Shown piece by piece: positions 16,579 to 25,122 of a stretch of 64,000 nucleotides of DNA. The translations under genes and the position numbers were made by a program. The notes beneath the pieces were generated by a model. That model was not told where the DNA came from. It ran no database searches and saw only the letters and a list, made by a program, of their open reading frames with translations. Every line of letters starts with the position of its first letter. The stretch's first letter is position 1. The stretch is taken from contig CBDDBR010000011.1 of NCBI GenBank assembly GCA_965225895.1, positions 1,240,001 to 1,304,000 on the forward strand, read 5' to 3'. The DNA is from Endobugula sp965225895. Its GTDB lineage: Bacteria; Pseudomonadota; Gammaproteobacteria; Pseudomonadales; Cellvibrionaceae.

Positions 16579-17433
16579 TCATATACTTTTTTTGCCCTTT
16601 AACACACCACCATCAATAGTGATTTTTCCTGTTCGTGCAGAATAACTCATCTTAAAACCACACAAACTGTACAGGGATAACTTTACGTCTTGAAAAAGAT
16701 AGCCTTGATCCTTTAATGCCAGTGATACTTTTTTGATTCCCATAGCGGGAATCACTCGCTCATTTAATGCCTGTATATATAAATGGCGAAACGATAAATG
16801 AAAAATTTCATTGACTTTTGGCCTGACAATAATCTTTCGATAAAAAGCATATTTTTCTTTAACATCTTCAAGCGCATCTCCTAAAAGGCGCTTGGCTGTT
16901 GCTCGACCACAACTCGTCTGACTTAATGTATTCAGTACATGATACTGGTCATCTGCCCATGTCACCGCATAATCAATAATAAAATTTCGTTGGTATTTTG
17001 CTTCTCTTATCGCATACGTAGATGACGCTGAAATACCTAATTGCTTATGATTGACCTTTCTTTCAATATCAATAAAACGTTCCAACTTATCATGCAGCTT
17101 TCCATCTATGACGTTTTTAAACGTTATACTGGATTTTTTAGGCATCAGCGTTGTGTCATCAAATGAATAAATCGACATATTGTCTACTGCCCACATACGC
17201 TGATTAAGAGGCAGCTCATCAGTGACACTTATCACTTTACTCATGGGAATATCATCTATTATCCCATCTAATTTTTGCACGGGTATTTCATCTAAGACCC
17301 CATCCAATTTGTGGATAGGTATTTCATCCCCAAAACGAGAAAAAAACTTAGCAATAGCGGTAGAGATTGATGCCTCTGCAATAGAAGAACACATAGCCAA
17401 AAGAATAATACATACACCGACCTTACGATTCAT
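16579..17433 (-). CDS. secreted protein with 12-residue repeats, unknown function
   Basis: I do not recognise this 284-residue protein. It has a signal peptide (residues 1-21, ending SIAEA). After it comes a tandem repeat of period 12: units start at residues 36, 48, 60 and 72 with the pattern D-(E/D)-(I/L)-P-x-x-K-(L/V)-(D/x)-G-(V/I)-(I/L), most clearly DEIPIHKLDGVL and DEIPVQKLDGII. The rest (about 85-284) is a mixed alpha/beta domain with Cys at SQTSCGRATAKRLL and SLCGF, possibly a periplasmic disulfide. It is located between flavin reductase and tmk, on the tmk strand with a 69-bp gap, and may be read from the tmk operon. Confidence 0.55.
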   Translation of the reverse strand: MNRKVGVCIILLAMCSSIAEASISTAIAKFFSRFGDEIPIHKLDGVLDEIPVQKLDGIIDDIPMSKVISVTDELPLNQRMWAVDNMSIYSFDDTTLMPKKSSITFKNVIDGKLHDKLERFIDIERKVNHKQLGISASSTYAIREAKYQRNFIIDYAVTWADDQYHVLNTLSQTSCGRATAKRLLGDALEDVKEKYAFYRKIIVRPKVNEIFHLSFRHLYIQALNERVIPAMGIKKVSLALKDQGYLFQDVKLSLYSLCGFKMSYSARTGKITIDGGVLKGKKSI

Positions 17434-17502
17434 TGTAATGATATCCCTATATTTTATATGGCCTGTTATGTCGTATTAACAAAACAAAGACAAATGATCA
17501 TT

Positions 17503-18132
17503 CTAAGTTAAAAAACTGGCTAACCGCTGCTTTATTTGTTGTTGTACCGCATCTAATGACTGCCCTGCATCTACGATAGCGTAACGGTCTGCATTCTCCT
17601 TAGCACGCTGTAAATAAGCCGTTCGTACCTTTTCAAAAAAAGCGACCTGCTCGTTTTCAAAGCGATCTAACTCGCCGCGCTGCCCTGCTCTTGATAGCCC
17701 CTGTTGCACATCAATATCTAGTAATAATGTGAGATCAGGTCTTACATCCCCTTGTATACGCTGTTCTAACATTTCAATTAAACCGATATCTAAACCGCGA
17801 CCACCTCCCTGATATGCATAAGTCGCATCGGTAAAGCGATCACAAAGCACCCATTGCCCTGCATTTAAAGCGGGTAAAATCACCGATTGTAAATGTTGTG
17901 ATCTAGCAGCAAATACCAATAGAAGCTCTGTTGCCTCATCCATTTTTTCATCGCGATTTTGCAATAACACATCACGAATTTGTTCAGCGAGAGGAGTGCC
18001 ACCCGGTTCTCTTGTCGTTAGTAAATCAATACCTTGCGCGTGTAAATAACGCTGAATGTACTCAATATTTGTACTTTTACCAACACCTTCAGTACCTTCA
18101 ATAGTGATAAATTTTCCACGTGGCTTATTCAT
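17503..18132 (-). CDS. tmk: thymidylate kinase
   Basis: This 209-residue kinase phosphorylates dTMP to dTDP. The P-loop is IEGTEGVGKSTN (about residues 10-21), the DRx motif is VLCDRFTDATYAYQGGGRGLD, and the LID-region segment SRAGQRGELDRFE carries the arginines of the bacterial (type II) enzyme. It lies 11 bp after mltG on the same strand, in the conserved order pabC-mltG-tmk, so translation is probably coupled. The usual next gene, holB, is displaced by 4.2 kb. Confidence 0.95.
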   Translation of the reverse strand: MNKPRGKFITIEGTEGVGKSTNIEYIQRYLHAQGIDLLTTREPGGTPLAEQIRDVLLQNRDEKMDEATELLLVFAARSQHLQSVILPALNAGQWVLCDRFTDATYAYQGGGRGLDIGLIEMLEQRIQGDVRPDLTLLLDIDVQQGLSRAGQRGELDRFENEQVAFFEKVRTAYLQRAKENADRYAIVDAGQSLDAVQQQIKQRLASFLT

Positions 18133-18143
18133 ATCGTATGTCG

Positions 18144-19169
18144 CTATTGTTGTGGTGATGATTGATATTGCTTACGGCGTTTTTTTATTTGGTATTCTAC
18201 TACCGCTTTATTATGCTCTGCTAATGTCGATGAAAAGTAGTGACTACCATCACCCTTAGCTACAAAATATAATGCTTTACCTGCTTTAGGATGCAACGCT
18301 GCATGAATCGCTTCTCGCCCTGGCATAGCAATCGGTGTGGGCGGCAAGCCATTAATCATATAAGTATTATACGGTGTATATTGCGTTAAATGCTTGCGTC
18401 GAATATTGCCTTTATATTCATCGCCCAAACCATAAATAATAGTTGGGTCTGTTTGTAAACGCATACCTTTTTGTAAGCGACGTACAAAAACACCTGCAAT
18501 TTCTGGGCGCTCGTATGCAACACCCGTTTCTTTTTCGATAATAGATGCCATAATTAGCGCTTCATAAGATGATGCGTAGGGCAAATTTTCGACTTTGTTT
18601 TTCCACTCTTCTGTCAACACATCTTGCATACGTTGATATGATTGCTTCAATATATCAAGATCACTTGTACCAGAAACAAATTGATATGTATCAGGAAAAA
18701 ACCACCCTTCTGGATGAGACTGTTCAATATCTAACTGCTGTAAAATGGATTTTTCTTTGACTAATTTTTTTTCTATTTTTGGGTGATTATGTAGTGCCGC
18801 AATAAAATCTTTTAGCGTTTTTCCTTCAACTAACGTCACCTTATAACTAATCACATCACCCGATTGTAATAGATGGAGTAATTGCTCTCGATTACTGCCT
18901 TTAGCTAAAAGATATTCTCCAATTTCTAATTTGGTTTTGTCCATTATCTTCGCATAAAGAATAAATAAACGTGCCGAAGATAAGATGCCTTCGCGCTCCC
19001 ATTGATAAGCTAACTTACTAAGACTATCTCCCTTTTTAACAGCCACAATATAATCCGAATTTAATGATAATGGGGCACGTACCCAATGCTGAATCACAGA
19101 AGCACTTATGGTCATCACAGCCATAAATACAATCACTACAATACTTATCGTTTGAATAACTCTTGACAT
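18144..19169 (-). CDS. mltG: endolytic murein transglycosylase MltG
   Basis: MltG cuts nascent peptidoglycan strands at the inner membrane and so sets chain length. The 341-residue protein has an N-terminal membrane anchor (about 5-25), a LysM-like part (YIVAVKKGDSLSKLAYQWEREGIL), and the YceG catalytic domain with the catalytic glutamate in IMASIIEKETG and the RLQKGMRLQTDPTIIYG and NTYMINGLPPTPIAMPG motifs. It lies 14 bp after pabC and 11 bp before tmk, inside the operon. Confidence 0.95.
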   Translation of the reverse strand: MSRVIQTISIVVIVFMAVMTISASVIQHWVRAPLSLNSDYIVAVKKGDSLSKLAYQWEREGILSSARLFILYAKIMDKTKLEIGEYLLAKGSNREQLLHLLQSGDVISYKVTLVEGKTLKDFIAALHNHPKIEKKLVKEKSILQQLDIEQSHPEGWFFPDTYQFVSGTSDLDILKQSYQRMQDVLTEEWKNKVENLPYASSYEALIMASIIEKETGVAYERPEIAGVFVRRLQKGMRLQTDPTIIYGLGDEYKGNIRRKHLTQYTPYNTYMINGLPPTPIAMPGREAIHAALHPKAGKALYFVAKGDGSHYFSSTLAEHNKAVVEYQIKKRRKQYQSSPQQ

Positions 19170-19183
19170 AAATACTACAAACT

Positions 19184-20074
19184 CTATAAATAATTAGAAA
19201 GAAATGAGGATAAAGACAGTGATGTTTCTTGCTTTAAAAACTCATCTACCTGCTGCTGAATATCCGTTGTGGTTGCCCCTACAGACCATACATTATCTTC
19301 GCAGGCAATCACTGGCCATAGATAACTGATACTATTTGTTAAGAATATCTCATCCGATTCTATAAGGTCTTTTTTCTTTAATGGGACTTCATGTACAGCA
19401 ATATTGTGGCTCACCGCAATACGATCAATAATTAAACGGCGCATAACACCCGCCACACCACAATCGCGTAAAAGGGGGGTATATAACGCGCCGTTTTTTA
19501 CTAAAAATATATTACGTGCCGTTGCTTCAATCAACTGATCATCTTGTGTAAACAATACCCCTTCTTTAACAGGTAATGATTGCCGTTCCTGACTTGCCAA
19601 CACATAAGGCAATTGATTCAGTGATTTAATGCCTGCCAAAATATGATTAAGCGGTAATACAGTATGACAATAATGTACTTCAACACCCTGCCGCTGATTA
19701 TGCTGATTATCGCTTATAAAGACGTCATCAAGAAGAGAGATTTGAGAAATGAGCGTGGCATGAAGGTCAGTATTAGGCATATAGCCTCGCCCACCAACAC
19801 CCCTTGTAGCTATCAACTTTACCACGGCAGGTTGTTGACCTATATGCTCTTTTGTCGCTTGCATGTGCTCAATAAATGCTGCGTGATGCAAAGGTATGCC
19901 TAAGCGCTGCAAGCCTTTTTGCAAGCGCTCATAATGGTATTGCCATAAACAAATATCACCATGACATGCCAACATCGTTTCAAATACCCCATCACCATAA
20001 GATAGGCCTCGATCCAATACTGAGATATGATTTTGTTGTTGGCTATTAACCAAAATAATAGGTGATTGAGTCAT
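19184..20074 (-). CDS. pabC: aminodeoxychorismate lyase
   Basis: PabC is a fold-type IV PLP enzyme that releases p-aminobenzoate and pyruvate from aminodeoxychorismate in folate synthesis. The 296-residue protein shows DRGLSYGDGVFETMLA, the PLP lysine in AGIKSLNQLPYVLA, the EATARNIFLVKNG segment and SNSISYLWPV near the end. The ATG at 20074 has no clear ribosome site and lies only 14 nt after a strong hairpin that ends fabF. The longer frame starting inside that hairpin is not credible. It forms an operon with mltG and tmk. D-amino-acid or branched-chain transaminases are relatives, but the context decides. Confidence 0.9.
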   Translation of the reverse strand: MTQSPIILVNSQQQNHISVLDRGLSYGDGVFETMLACHGDICLWQYHYERLQKGLQRLGIPLHHAAFIEHMQATKEHIGQQPAVVKLIATRGVGGRGYMPNTDLHATLISQISLLDDVFISDNQHNQRQGVEVHYCHTVLPLNHILAGIKSLNQLPYVLASQERQSLPVKEGVLFTQDDQLIEATARNIFLVKNGALYTPLLRDCGVAGVMRRLIIDRIAVSHNIAVHEVPLKKKDLIESDEIFLTNSISYLWPVIACEDNVWSVGATTTDIQQQVDEFLKQETSLSLSSFLSNYL

Positions 20075-20090
20075 GACAAGAGTGTAAACA

Positions 20091-20130
20091 AAAATGGCAA
20101 GATTTGTTACCAAATCTCGCCATTTTTAGA
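20091..20130 (-). terminator. strong hairpin between fabF and pabC
   Basis: Arms of 16 nt (AAAATGGCAAGATTTG and its near-perfect complement, one A/G mismatch) with a 4-nt loop, ending in a T-run on the minus strand. It lies 33 nt after fabF and just before pabC, so pabC expression needs read-through or another promoter. Confidence 0.75.
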
Positions 20131-20162
20131 AGGTGTATCACTTTTAATAGTGAAAAAACAAA

Positions 20163-21401
20163 TTAATCGACTTTGCGGAAAACAACCGTGCCATTCGTAC
20201 CACCAAAACCAAATGAATTGGATAATACGCCGTCAATTTTCATTTCTTGAGCCGTATGAGGAACCAAGTTAATACCGTTACTAAGCTCTTCTGGATCATC
20301 AAGATTGATAGTTGGTGGCGCCACTTGGTCACGAATAGCCAACACACTAAAAATAGCTTCTACTGCACCTGCAGCGCCTAACAAATGTCCTATCATCGAC
20401 TTTGTTGAACTCATCGCCAAGTGATCACACGCGCCAGCAAATACCGATTTAACTGCCTGACATTCAGCAAGATCACCCGCTGGCGTTGATGTACCATGAG
20501 CATTAATATATTGCACATCACTGGCATTCATACCTGCGTCTCGTAAAGCATTCGCCATTGAACGCGCAGCACCTTCACCGTCTTTTGGTGGCGATGTCAT
20601 ATGATAAGCGTCACCGCTCATACCAAAACCCGTCACTTCGGCATATATTTTTGCGCCACGCGCTTTTGCGTGTTCATATTCCTCTAGAACAACAACACCC
20701 GCACCGTCGCCCAATACAAAACCATCACGGTTTTTATCCCAAGGACGACTTGCTGCTTGCGGGTCATCGTTACGCGTTGATAATGCACGTGCTGCCGCAA
20801 AACCACCCAGTGTTAATGGTCTACCTGCTTTTTCTGAACCGCCTGCCAACATAGCATCTGCTTCGCCATGCTGAATAGAACGCGCGGCCAAACCAATCGC
20901 ATGCGTACCTGTTGTACATGCTGTTGTTACCGCAAGGTTTGGCCCCTTAAGACCAAATTTAATCGACAAATTACCTGCGATCATATTAATAATAGAACCA
21001 GGCACTAAGAAAGGAGATAAACGGCGAGGACCACGCTTATCTAGGGTAAGAGTACCGTCTTCAATAAAACCAATACCACCAATACCCGAGCCAATCACAG
21101 AACCAAAACGTGTCGCCAATTCGTCGGTAACTTCAATACCAGAATCTTGCATAGCTTGAATGCCTGCAACCATACCGTATTGAATAAAAAGATCCATTTT
21201 ACGAGCATCTTTTTCAGGGAAGTAATCCGCTACAGAAAAGTCTTTTACCGCAGCACTAAACTGTGTTGTAAATGCACTCGCATCAAATGTAGAAATTGTT
21301 TCTACACCCGTTTTACCATTTAAAATGCCATCCCATGTTTCTGCAACAGTGTTGCCTAATGGAGAAACCATGCCTAGGCCAGTAACAACAACTCGTCTCA
21401 C
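20163..21401 (-). CDS. fabF: beta-ketoacyl-ACP synthase II
   Basis: FabF elongates acyl-ACP with malonyl-ACP in type II fatty acid synthesis, notably C16:1 to C18:1. The 412-residue protein has the Cys-His-His triad: Cys in VTTACTTGTHAIG, His in INAHGTSTPAGD and His in KSMIGHLLGAAGAVEA. It starts MRRVVVTGLGMVSPLGN from a GTG with TAGGGG upstream. It lies downstream of acpP, separated by a small hairpin, and is followed by a terminator. FabB is a relative, but length and neighbours support FabF. Confidence 0.95.
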   Translation of the reverse strand: MRRVVVTGLGMVSPLGNTVAETWDGILNGKTGVETISTFDASAFTTQFSAAVKDFSVADYFPEKDARKMDLFIQYGMVAGIQAMQDSGIEVTDELATRFGSVIGSGIGGIGFIEDGTLTLDKRGPRRLSPFLVPGSIINMIAGNLSIKFGLKGPNLAVTTACTTGTHAIGLAARSIQHGEADAMLAGGSEKAGRPLTLGGFAAARALSTRNDDPQAASRPWDKNRDGFVLGDGAGVVVLEEYEHAKARGAKIYAEVTGFGMSGDAYHMTSPPKDGEGAARSMANALRDAGMNASDVQYINAHGTSTPAGDLAECQAVKSVFAGACDHLAMSSTKSMIGHLLGAAGAVEAIFSVLAIRDQVAPPTINLDDPEELSNGINLVPHTAQEMKIDGVLSNSFGFGGTNGTVVFRKVD

Positions 21402-21504
21402 GTAAACCCCTAATAATAAATAAATGATATGTTTCTAAATGAATAAAATGTGACATAACTTACATTAAAACGTTCAGTAAGAAAATACATATCACAAAAA
21501 CTAC

Positions 21505-21537
21505 AAAAGCCGTACTATTAAGATAGATACGGCTTTT
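21505..21537 (-). terminator. hairpin between acpP and fabF
   Basis: The stem AAAAGCCGTA/TACGGCTTTT with a 13-nt loop lies in the acpP-fabF gap. The short T-run suggests partial termination, which would give more acpP than fabF transcript. Confidence 0.6.
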
Positions 21538-21585
21538 GCAATGCTTTTAAAGCTTGAAAATAGCAATTAACAATAGAGCCAAGGC

Positions 21586-21822
21586 TTAAGCCAAGTTATT
21601 GTTAATGTAATCAACCGCTAATTGAACAGTAGTAATTTTTTCAGCTTCTTCATCAGGAATTTCAGTTTCAAATTCCTCTTCTAGCGCCATCACTAATTCA
21701 ACAGTATCAAGTGAATCGGCACCTAAATCTTCAACGAATGATGCTTCAATTTTCACTTCGTCTTCTTTAACACCTAGTTGCTCAGCAACGATTTTTTTAA
21801 CGCGTTCTTCTGTGTTGCTCAT
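21586..21822 (-). CDS. acpP: acyl carrier protein
   Basis: This 78-residue acidic protein carries growing acyl chains on a 4'-phosphopantetheine at Ser37 in the GADSLDTVEL motif. All ACP helices are present (EERVKKIVAEQLGVKEDEV, TVELVMALEEEFETEIPDEEAEKI). It is in the fabG-acpP-fabF order, but gaps of about 180 bp on either side, a good promoter upstream and a hairpin downstream point to a separate abundant acpP transcript. Confidence 0.98.
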   Translation of the reverse strand: MSNTEERVKKIVAEQLGVKEDEVKIEASFVEDLGADSLDTVELVMALEEEFETEIPDEEAEKITTVQLAVDYINNNLA

Positions 21823-21915
21823 AATAGTATTGAACTCCTGATCAATGGAAATCGTATTGAAATTATTTTTTCTTACTAACGTAATAAATACGCCGTGTTT
21901 TGTTTACGAGCGCGC

Positions 21916-21944
21916 ATTTTACATGGAAAATTCCTCTGTTGTAA
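21916..21944 (-). promoter_or_regulatory. candidate sigma-70 promoter of acpP
   Basis: On the minus strand TTACAA, a 17-bp spacer and TAAAAT lie about 94 bp upstream of the acpP ATG, in the fabG-acpP gap. Spacing is ideal. Confidence 0.65.
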
Positions 21945-21999
21945 TGGCTCTCGTACAATTAATTACTATATTTTTAAATTTTATTTAAAAAACAATAGC

Positions 22000-22743
22000 T
22001 TATGACATATACATACCACCATTTACATGGATATTTTCACCCGTAATATAGGCTGCACCATCACTGGCAAGAAATTTAACTGTGTTTGCAATTTCTTCAG
22101 GCTGACCTAAACGCGCTAGCGGTACCGCTGAAAGCATGGCTGCTTTATACTCTTCGGTCAGTACATCAGTCATATCTGTGGCAATAAAACCGGGAGAAAC
22201 GGTATTCACCGTAATATTTCTCGAACCCACTTCTTTACCTAATGCACGCGCAAAACCAGCAACACCCGCTTTGGTTGCCGCATAATTAGACTGCCCTGCA
22301 TTACCCATTGCTCCCACAACAGAACCCACATTAATAATACGTCCCCAACGCGCTTTCATCATGCCACGCAAGCACGCCTTACTTAAACGATACACCGCAC
22401 TTAAGTTAGTATTAATAACATCAAACCATTCGTCATCACTCATACGCATCAACAAATTATCTTTTGTAATACCTGCGTTATTGACCAAGATAGTGGGTAC
22501 ACCATAGTTATCTTGTATTTGCTTCAATACATGACTAATCGACTCAGCATCCGTTACATTTAGCATCATCCCCTGCCCTTTAATGCCTTTTTCAGCCAAG
22601 CGTGCAGTGATTTTTTCTGCACCAGATTCTGTTGTTGCCGTACCAATAACAATAGCCCCTTCTTGGCCTAAAGTATCTGCAATAGCAGCACCAATACCAC
22701 GACTGGCACCTGTCACCAAGGTGACTTTTTGATCAAAACTCAT
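22000..22743 (-). CDS. fabG: 3-oxoacyl-ACP reductase
   Basis: FabG reduces 3-oxoacyl-ACP with NADPH in fatty acid elongation. The 247-residue short-chain dehydrogenase has the cofactor motif VTGASRGIGAAIADTLG, NNAGITKDNLLMRM, and the Ser-Tyr-Lys catalytic set in INVGSVVGAMGNAGQSNYAATKAG. The C-terminus ITGENIHVNGGMYM is the standard FabG ending. It follows fabD by 26 bp on the same strand, and acpP follows after a longer gap with its own promoter. Confidence 0.96.
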   Translation of the reverse strand: MSFDQKVTLVTGASRGIGAAIADTLGQEGAIVIGTATTESGAEKITARLAEKGIKGQGMMLNVTDAESISHVLKQIQDNYGVPTILVNNAGITKDNLLMRMSDDEWFDVINTNLSAVYRLSKACLRGMMKARWGRIINVGSVVGAMGNAGQSNYAATKAGVAGFARALGKEVGSRNITVNTVSPGFIATDMTDVLTEEYKAAMLSAVPLARLGQPEEIANTVKFLASDGAAYITGENIHVNGGMYMS

Positions 22744-22769
22744 TTATCTAACCCTTATACTGAAAATTA

Positions 22770-23708
22770 TTATTGTGCTAATGCCGTAGATAATGCCTCA
22801 GGCTTATCTATAGTCGCCGACACAAGCTCACGATTAATACGCTTAATTAACCCCGTTAATACCTTACCTGGGCCGCATTCAATAGCGCTTTTTGCACCAC
22901 CAGACACTATATGATTTACACAATCCACCCATAGTACGGGATGATAAATCTGCTCAATCATTAATTGCTTAATAACACTAGGATCTACTTCTGTTTTCGC
23001 ATTCACATTGTGAATAATCGGTGTAGTTGGCGCACTGAATGTAACATTTTCCAAATCTACAGCTAAACGATCCGCCGCAGGCTTAAGCAACGCAGAATGA
23101 AACGGTGCACTCACCGCTAAAGCCATTGCTTTCTTAGCACCTTTGGCCTTACACAGCTCAATAGCGCGCTCAATAGCACCCACATGACCAGCAATTACCA
23201 CCTGCCCTGGTGAGTTAAAATTGACTGCCGACACCTCTTCCCCTTGTGCAGCTTCAGCACAAGCGTCAATAATAGCCGCATCATCTAAACCTATAATTGC
23301 TGCCATACTACCAACACCTGCTGGCACAGCTTCTTGCATGTATTTACCGCGTAGCTGCACCAACTTAACTGCATCTGCAAACGCTACAACATCAGCACAC
23401 ACCAACGCTGACCACTCGCCTAAACTATGACCCGCCATCACCGCTGGCATATCACCACCTTGCGCCTGCCATACACGCCAGATAGCAACACTAGCCGTAA
23501 GCAATAAAGGCTGCGTGCGCTCCGTCATATTCATTGTTTCTTGTGGGCCTTCTTGTGCCAAAGCCCATAAGTCATAACCTAATACTGCTGAAGCTTCAGC
23601 AAATGTTTCTTGAATCACTGCATACTGCTCTGCCAGATCTGCCAACATACCCAAAGCTTGTGAGCCTTGACCAGGGAAAACAAATGCGAGTTCTTGATTA
23701 ATTGCCAT
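22770..23708 (-). CDS. fabD: malonyl-CoA:ACP transacylase
   Basis: FabD loads malonyl groups on ACP. The 312-residue protein has FVFPGQGSQALGML, the nucleophile serine in AGHSLGEWSALV, and the catalytic histidine in VSAPFHSALLKPA. An ATG six codons upstream is possible, but AGGTG lies 9 nt before the ATG at 23708, and the family starts a few residues before FVFPGQGSQ. It directly follows plsX with 27 bp between them; fabH, which stands here in enterobacteria, is absent. Confidence 0.95.
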   Translation of the reverse strand: MAINQELAFVFPGQGSQALGMLADLAEQYAVIQETFAEASAVLGYDLWALAQEGPQETMNMTERTQPLLLTASVAIWRVWQAQGGDMPAVMAGHSLGEWSALVCADVVAFADAVKLVQLRGKYMQEAVPAGVGSMAAIIGLDDAAIIDACAEAAQGEEVSAVNFNSPGQVVIAGHVGAIERAIELCKAKGAKKAMALAVSAPFHSALLKPAADRLAVDLENVTFSAPTTPIIHNVNAKTEVDPSVIKQLMIEQIYHPVLWVDCVNHIVSGGAKSAIECGPGKVLTGLIKRINRELVSATIDKPEALSTALAQ

Positions 23709-23735
23709 TGATTGAGCACCTATCATTAATAAAAT

Positions 23736-24743
23736 TTATGAAGTCATCACTGCTTTTAAGGACGTATCCATAGAGCATATATTCTGTTTTTGTAACTGCT
23801 GAACTAACATATCCAGTGCATAAGTAAATTGCTGCTGATTAGCCGCACCATGACTCTTAACAACCGTACCTTGCAAACCCAATAAATAAGCACCGTTATA
23901 ACGATCAGGATTCATTTCTGTCTGCCAACGACGCAGCATAGGCTTAGACAATAGAGCCATTAAACGCGTATATACCGTACGATGGCATACTTTCTTAAAA
24001 CTATTTGTCACGAAGCGCGCAACACCTTCGCTGGCTTTTAAAGCGACATTCCCAGCAAAACCATCACACACAATAACATCTGCAATACCTTGGTAAATCT
24101 CATTACCTTCAATAAAACCTTGATAGTTTAATGTTTTGGTTTGCTGCAAGCATTCTGCGGTTTCTTGTATTAAGGCCGACCCTTTTAACACTTCACTACC
24201 AACGTTCAACAAGCGTACCGAAGGTGACTCGATATGCTTATTTAACACCGAGCATAATGCCACGCCCAAATAAGCAAACTGCTGTAACTGCGCAGGCGAA
24301 CAATCTACATTAGCCCCTAGGTCTACCATATAACTGGGTGTTTTTGCGGTAGGCAATGCCTGACATAACGCGGGACGATCAATTCCTTTATAGGTTTTTA
24401 AATAATGCAAACCCATGGCCATTAACGCACCCGTATTTCCTGCACTAATACAACCATCGGCTTCGCCATTAGCGACGGCCTGAATGATTTTAGCCATAGA
24501 TGATTGACGCTTGTGACGCAAAGCATACACCGGAGAATCACTCATGCTGACATTATCCTCAGCAAGAACAAAAAGGATATTATCAGGAAAAGCATGAATA
24601 GATTCTGCATGAACGGCGGAGTCGCCATAAAGCTGAAATTGAATATCAGGATATTGATTGGCTAATGTTAAAACAGCGGGGATAGTCGCTTTTTCGCCGA
24701 AATCCCCACCCATAACATCGACTGCTATGCGTAGAACACTCAT
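23736..24743 (-). CDS. plsX: phosphate acyltransferase PlsX
   Basis: PlsX makes acyl-phosphate from acyl-ACP and phosphate at the membrane surface for phospholipid synthesis. The 335-residue protein starts LRIAVDVMGGDFGEKATIPAVL and carries SAGNTGALMAMG, the ANVDCSP segment, LLNVGSEVLKGS, and the late DGFAGNVALKASEG. It lies between rpmF and fabD on the same strand, the conserved place. No strong ribosome site is visible before the ATG. The C-terminal 30 residues after AANQQQFTYALDMLVQQL are less conserved. Confidence 0.95.
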   Translation of the reverse strand: MSVLRIAVDVMGGDFGEKATIPAVLTLANQYPDIQFQLYGDSAVHAESIHAFPDNILFVLAEDNVSMSDSPVYALRHKRQSSMAKIIQAVANGEADGCISAGNTGALMAMGLHYLKTYKGIDRPALCQALPTAKTPSYMVDLGANVDCSPAQLQQFAYLGVALCSVLNKHIESPSVRLLNVGSEVLKGSALIQETAECLQQTKTLNYQGFIEGNEIYQGIADVIVCDGFAGNVALKASEGVARFVTNSFKKVCHRTVYTRLMALLSKPMLRRWQTEMNPDRYNGAYLLGLQGTVVKSHGAANQQQFTYALDMLVQQLQKQNICSMDTSLKAVMTS

Positions 24744-24838
24744 AAACAGTTTTCTGCTTGCTTAAAGCACTCTTTACACCCAAGTTGAAAGCAACGTTCG
24801 GTCTTAAGAGCTAAAAAAAAAGTCATTGCAAGTTATTT

Positions 24839-24864
24839 TATATGCGCATCTCTGTGCGCATATA
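24839..24864 (-). other. perfect hairpin in the rpmF-plsX gap
   Basis: The stem TATATGCGCA/TGCGCATATA (10 bp) with a 6-nt loop lies 15 nt after the rpmF stop. No T-run follows at once, but nine T appear about 20 nt further on the minus strand. It may be an RNA stability or processing element or a weak attenuator. Confidence 0.45.
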
Positions 24865-24878
24865 AAAATATCTCTAAA

Positions 24879-25070
24879 TTACTCTGCGCTGTTCGCAGCA
24901 GTTTCAATCACTTTTTCACCACGGTAAAAACCGTCTGGGCTAACATGGTGACGTAAATGTTTTTCACCTGATGTTGGATCAACTGTTAATGTTAATTCCG
25001 TGCTTAAAGCATCGTGTGAACGACGCATACCGCGACGTGAACGAGTTTTTTTACTTTTCTGTACAGCCAT
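24879..25070 (-). CDS. rpmF: 50S ribosomal protein bL32
   Basis: This 63-residue protein starts MAVQKSKKTRSRRGMRRSHDAL, the bL32 signature, and ends with LRHHVSPDGFYRGEKVI. The zinc-binding cysteines of the C+ form are absent, so it is a C- type. AGGAGTCC lies at ideal spacing before the ATG. It follows yceD by 52 bp, the very widely conserved yceD-rpmF-plsX order. Confidence 0.97.
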   Translation of the reverse strand: MAVQKSKKTRSRRGMRRSHDALSTELTLTVDPTSGEKHLRHHVSPDGFYRGEKVIETAANSAE

Positions 25071-25122
25071 GATGGACTCCTACTATTTAATCTTTAATTT
25101 AAGTCGTTAGACTTTTAATCAT

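Noticed and set aside
13256..17502. Genomic island inserted at the tRNA genes
   Set aside because: No integrase, no transposase, no direct repeat of a tRNA 3' end seen; gene content looks chromosomal, so I only report the split gene order.
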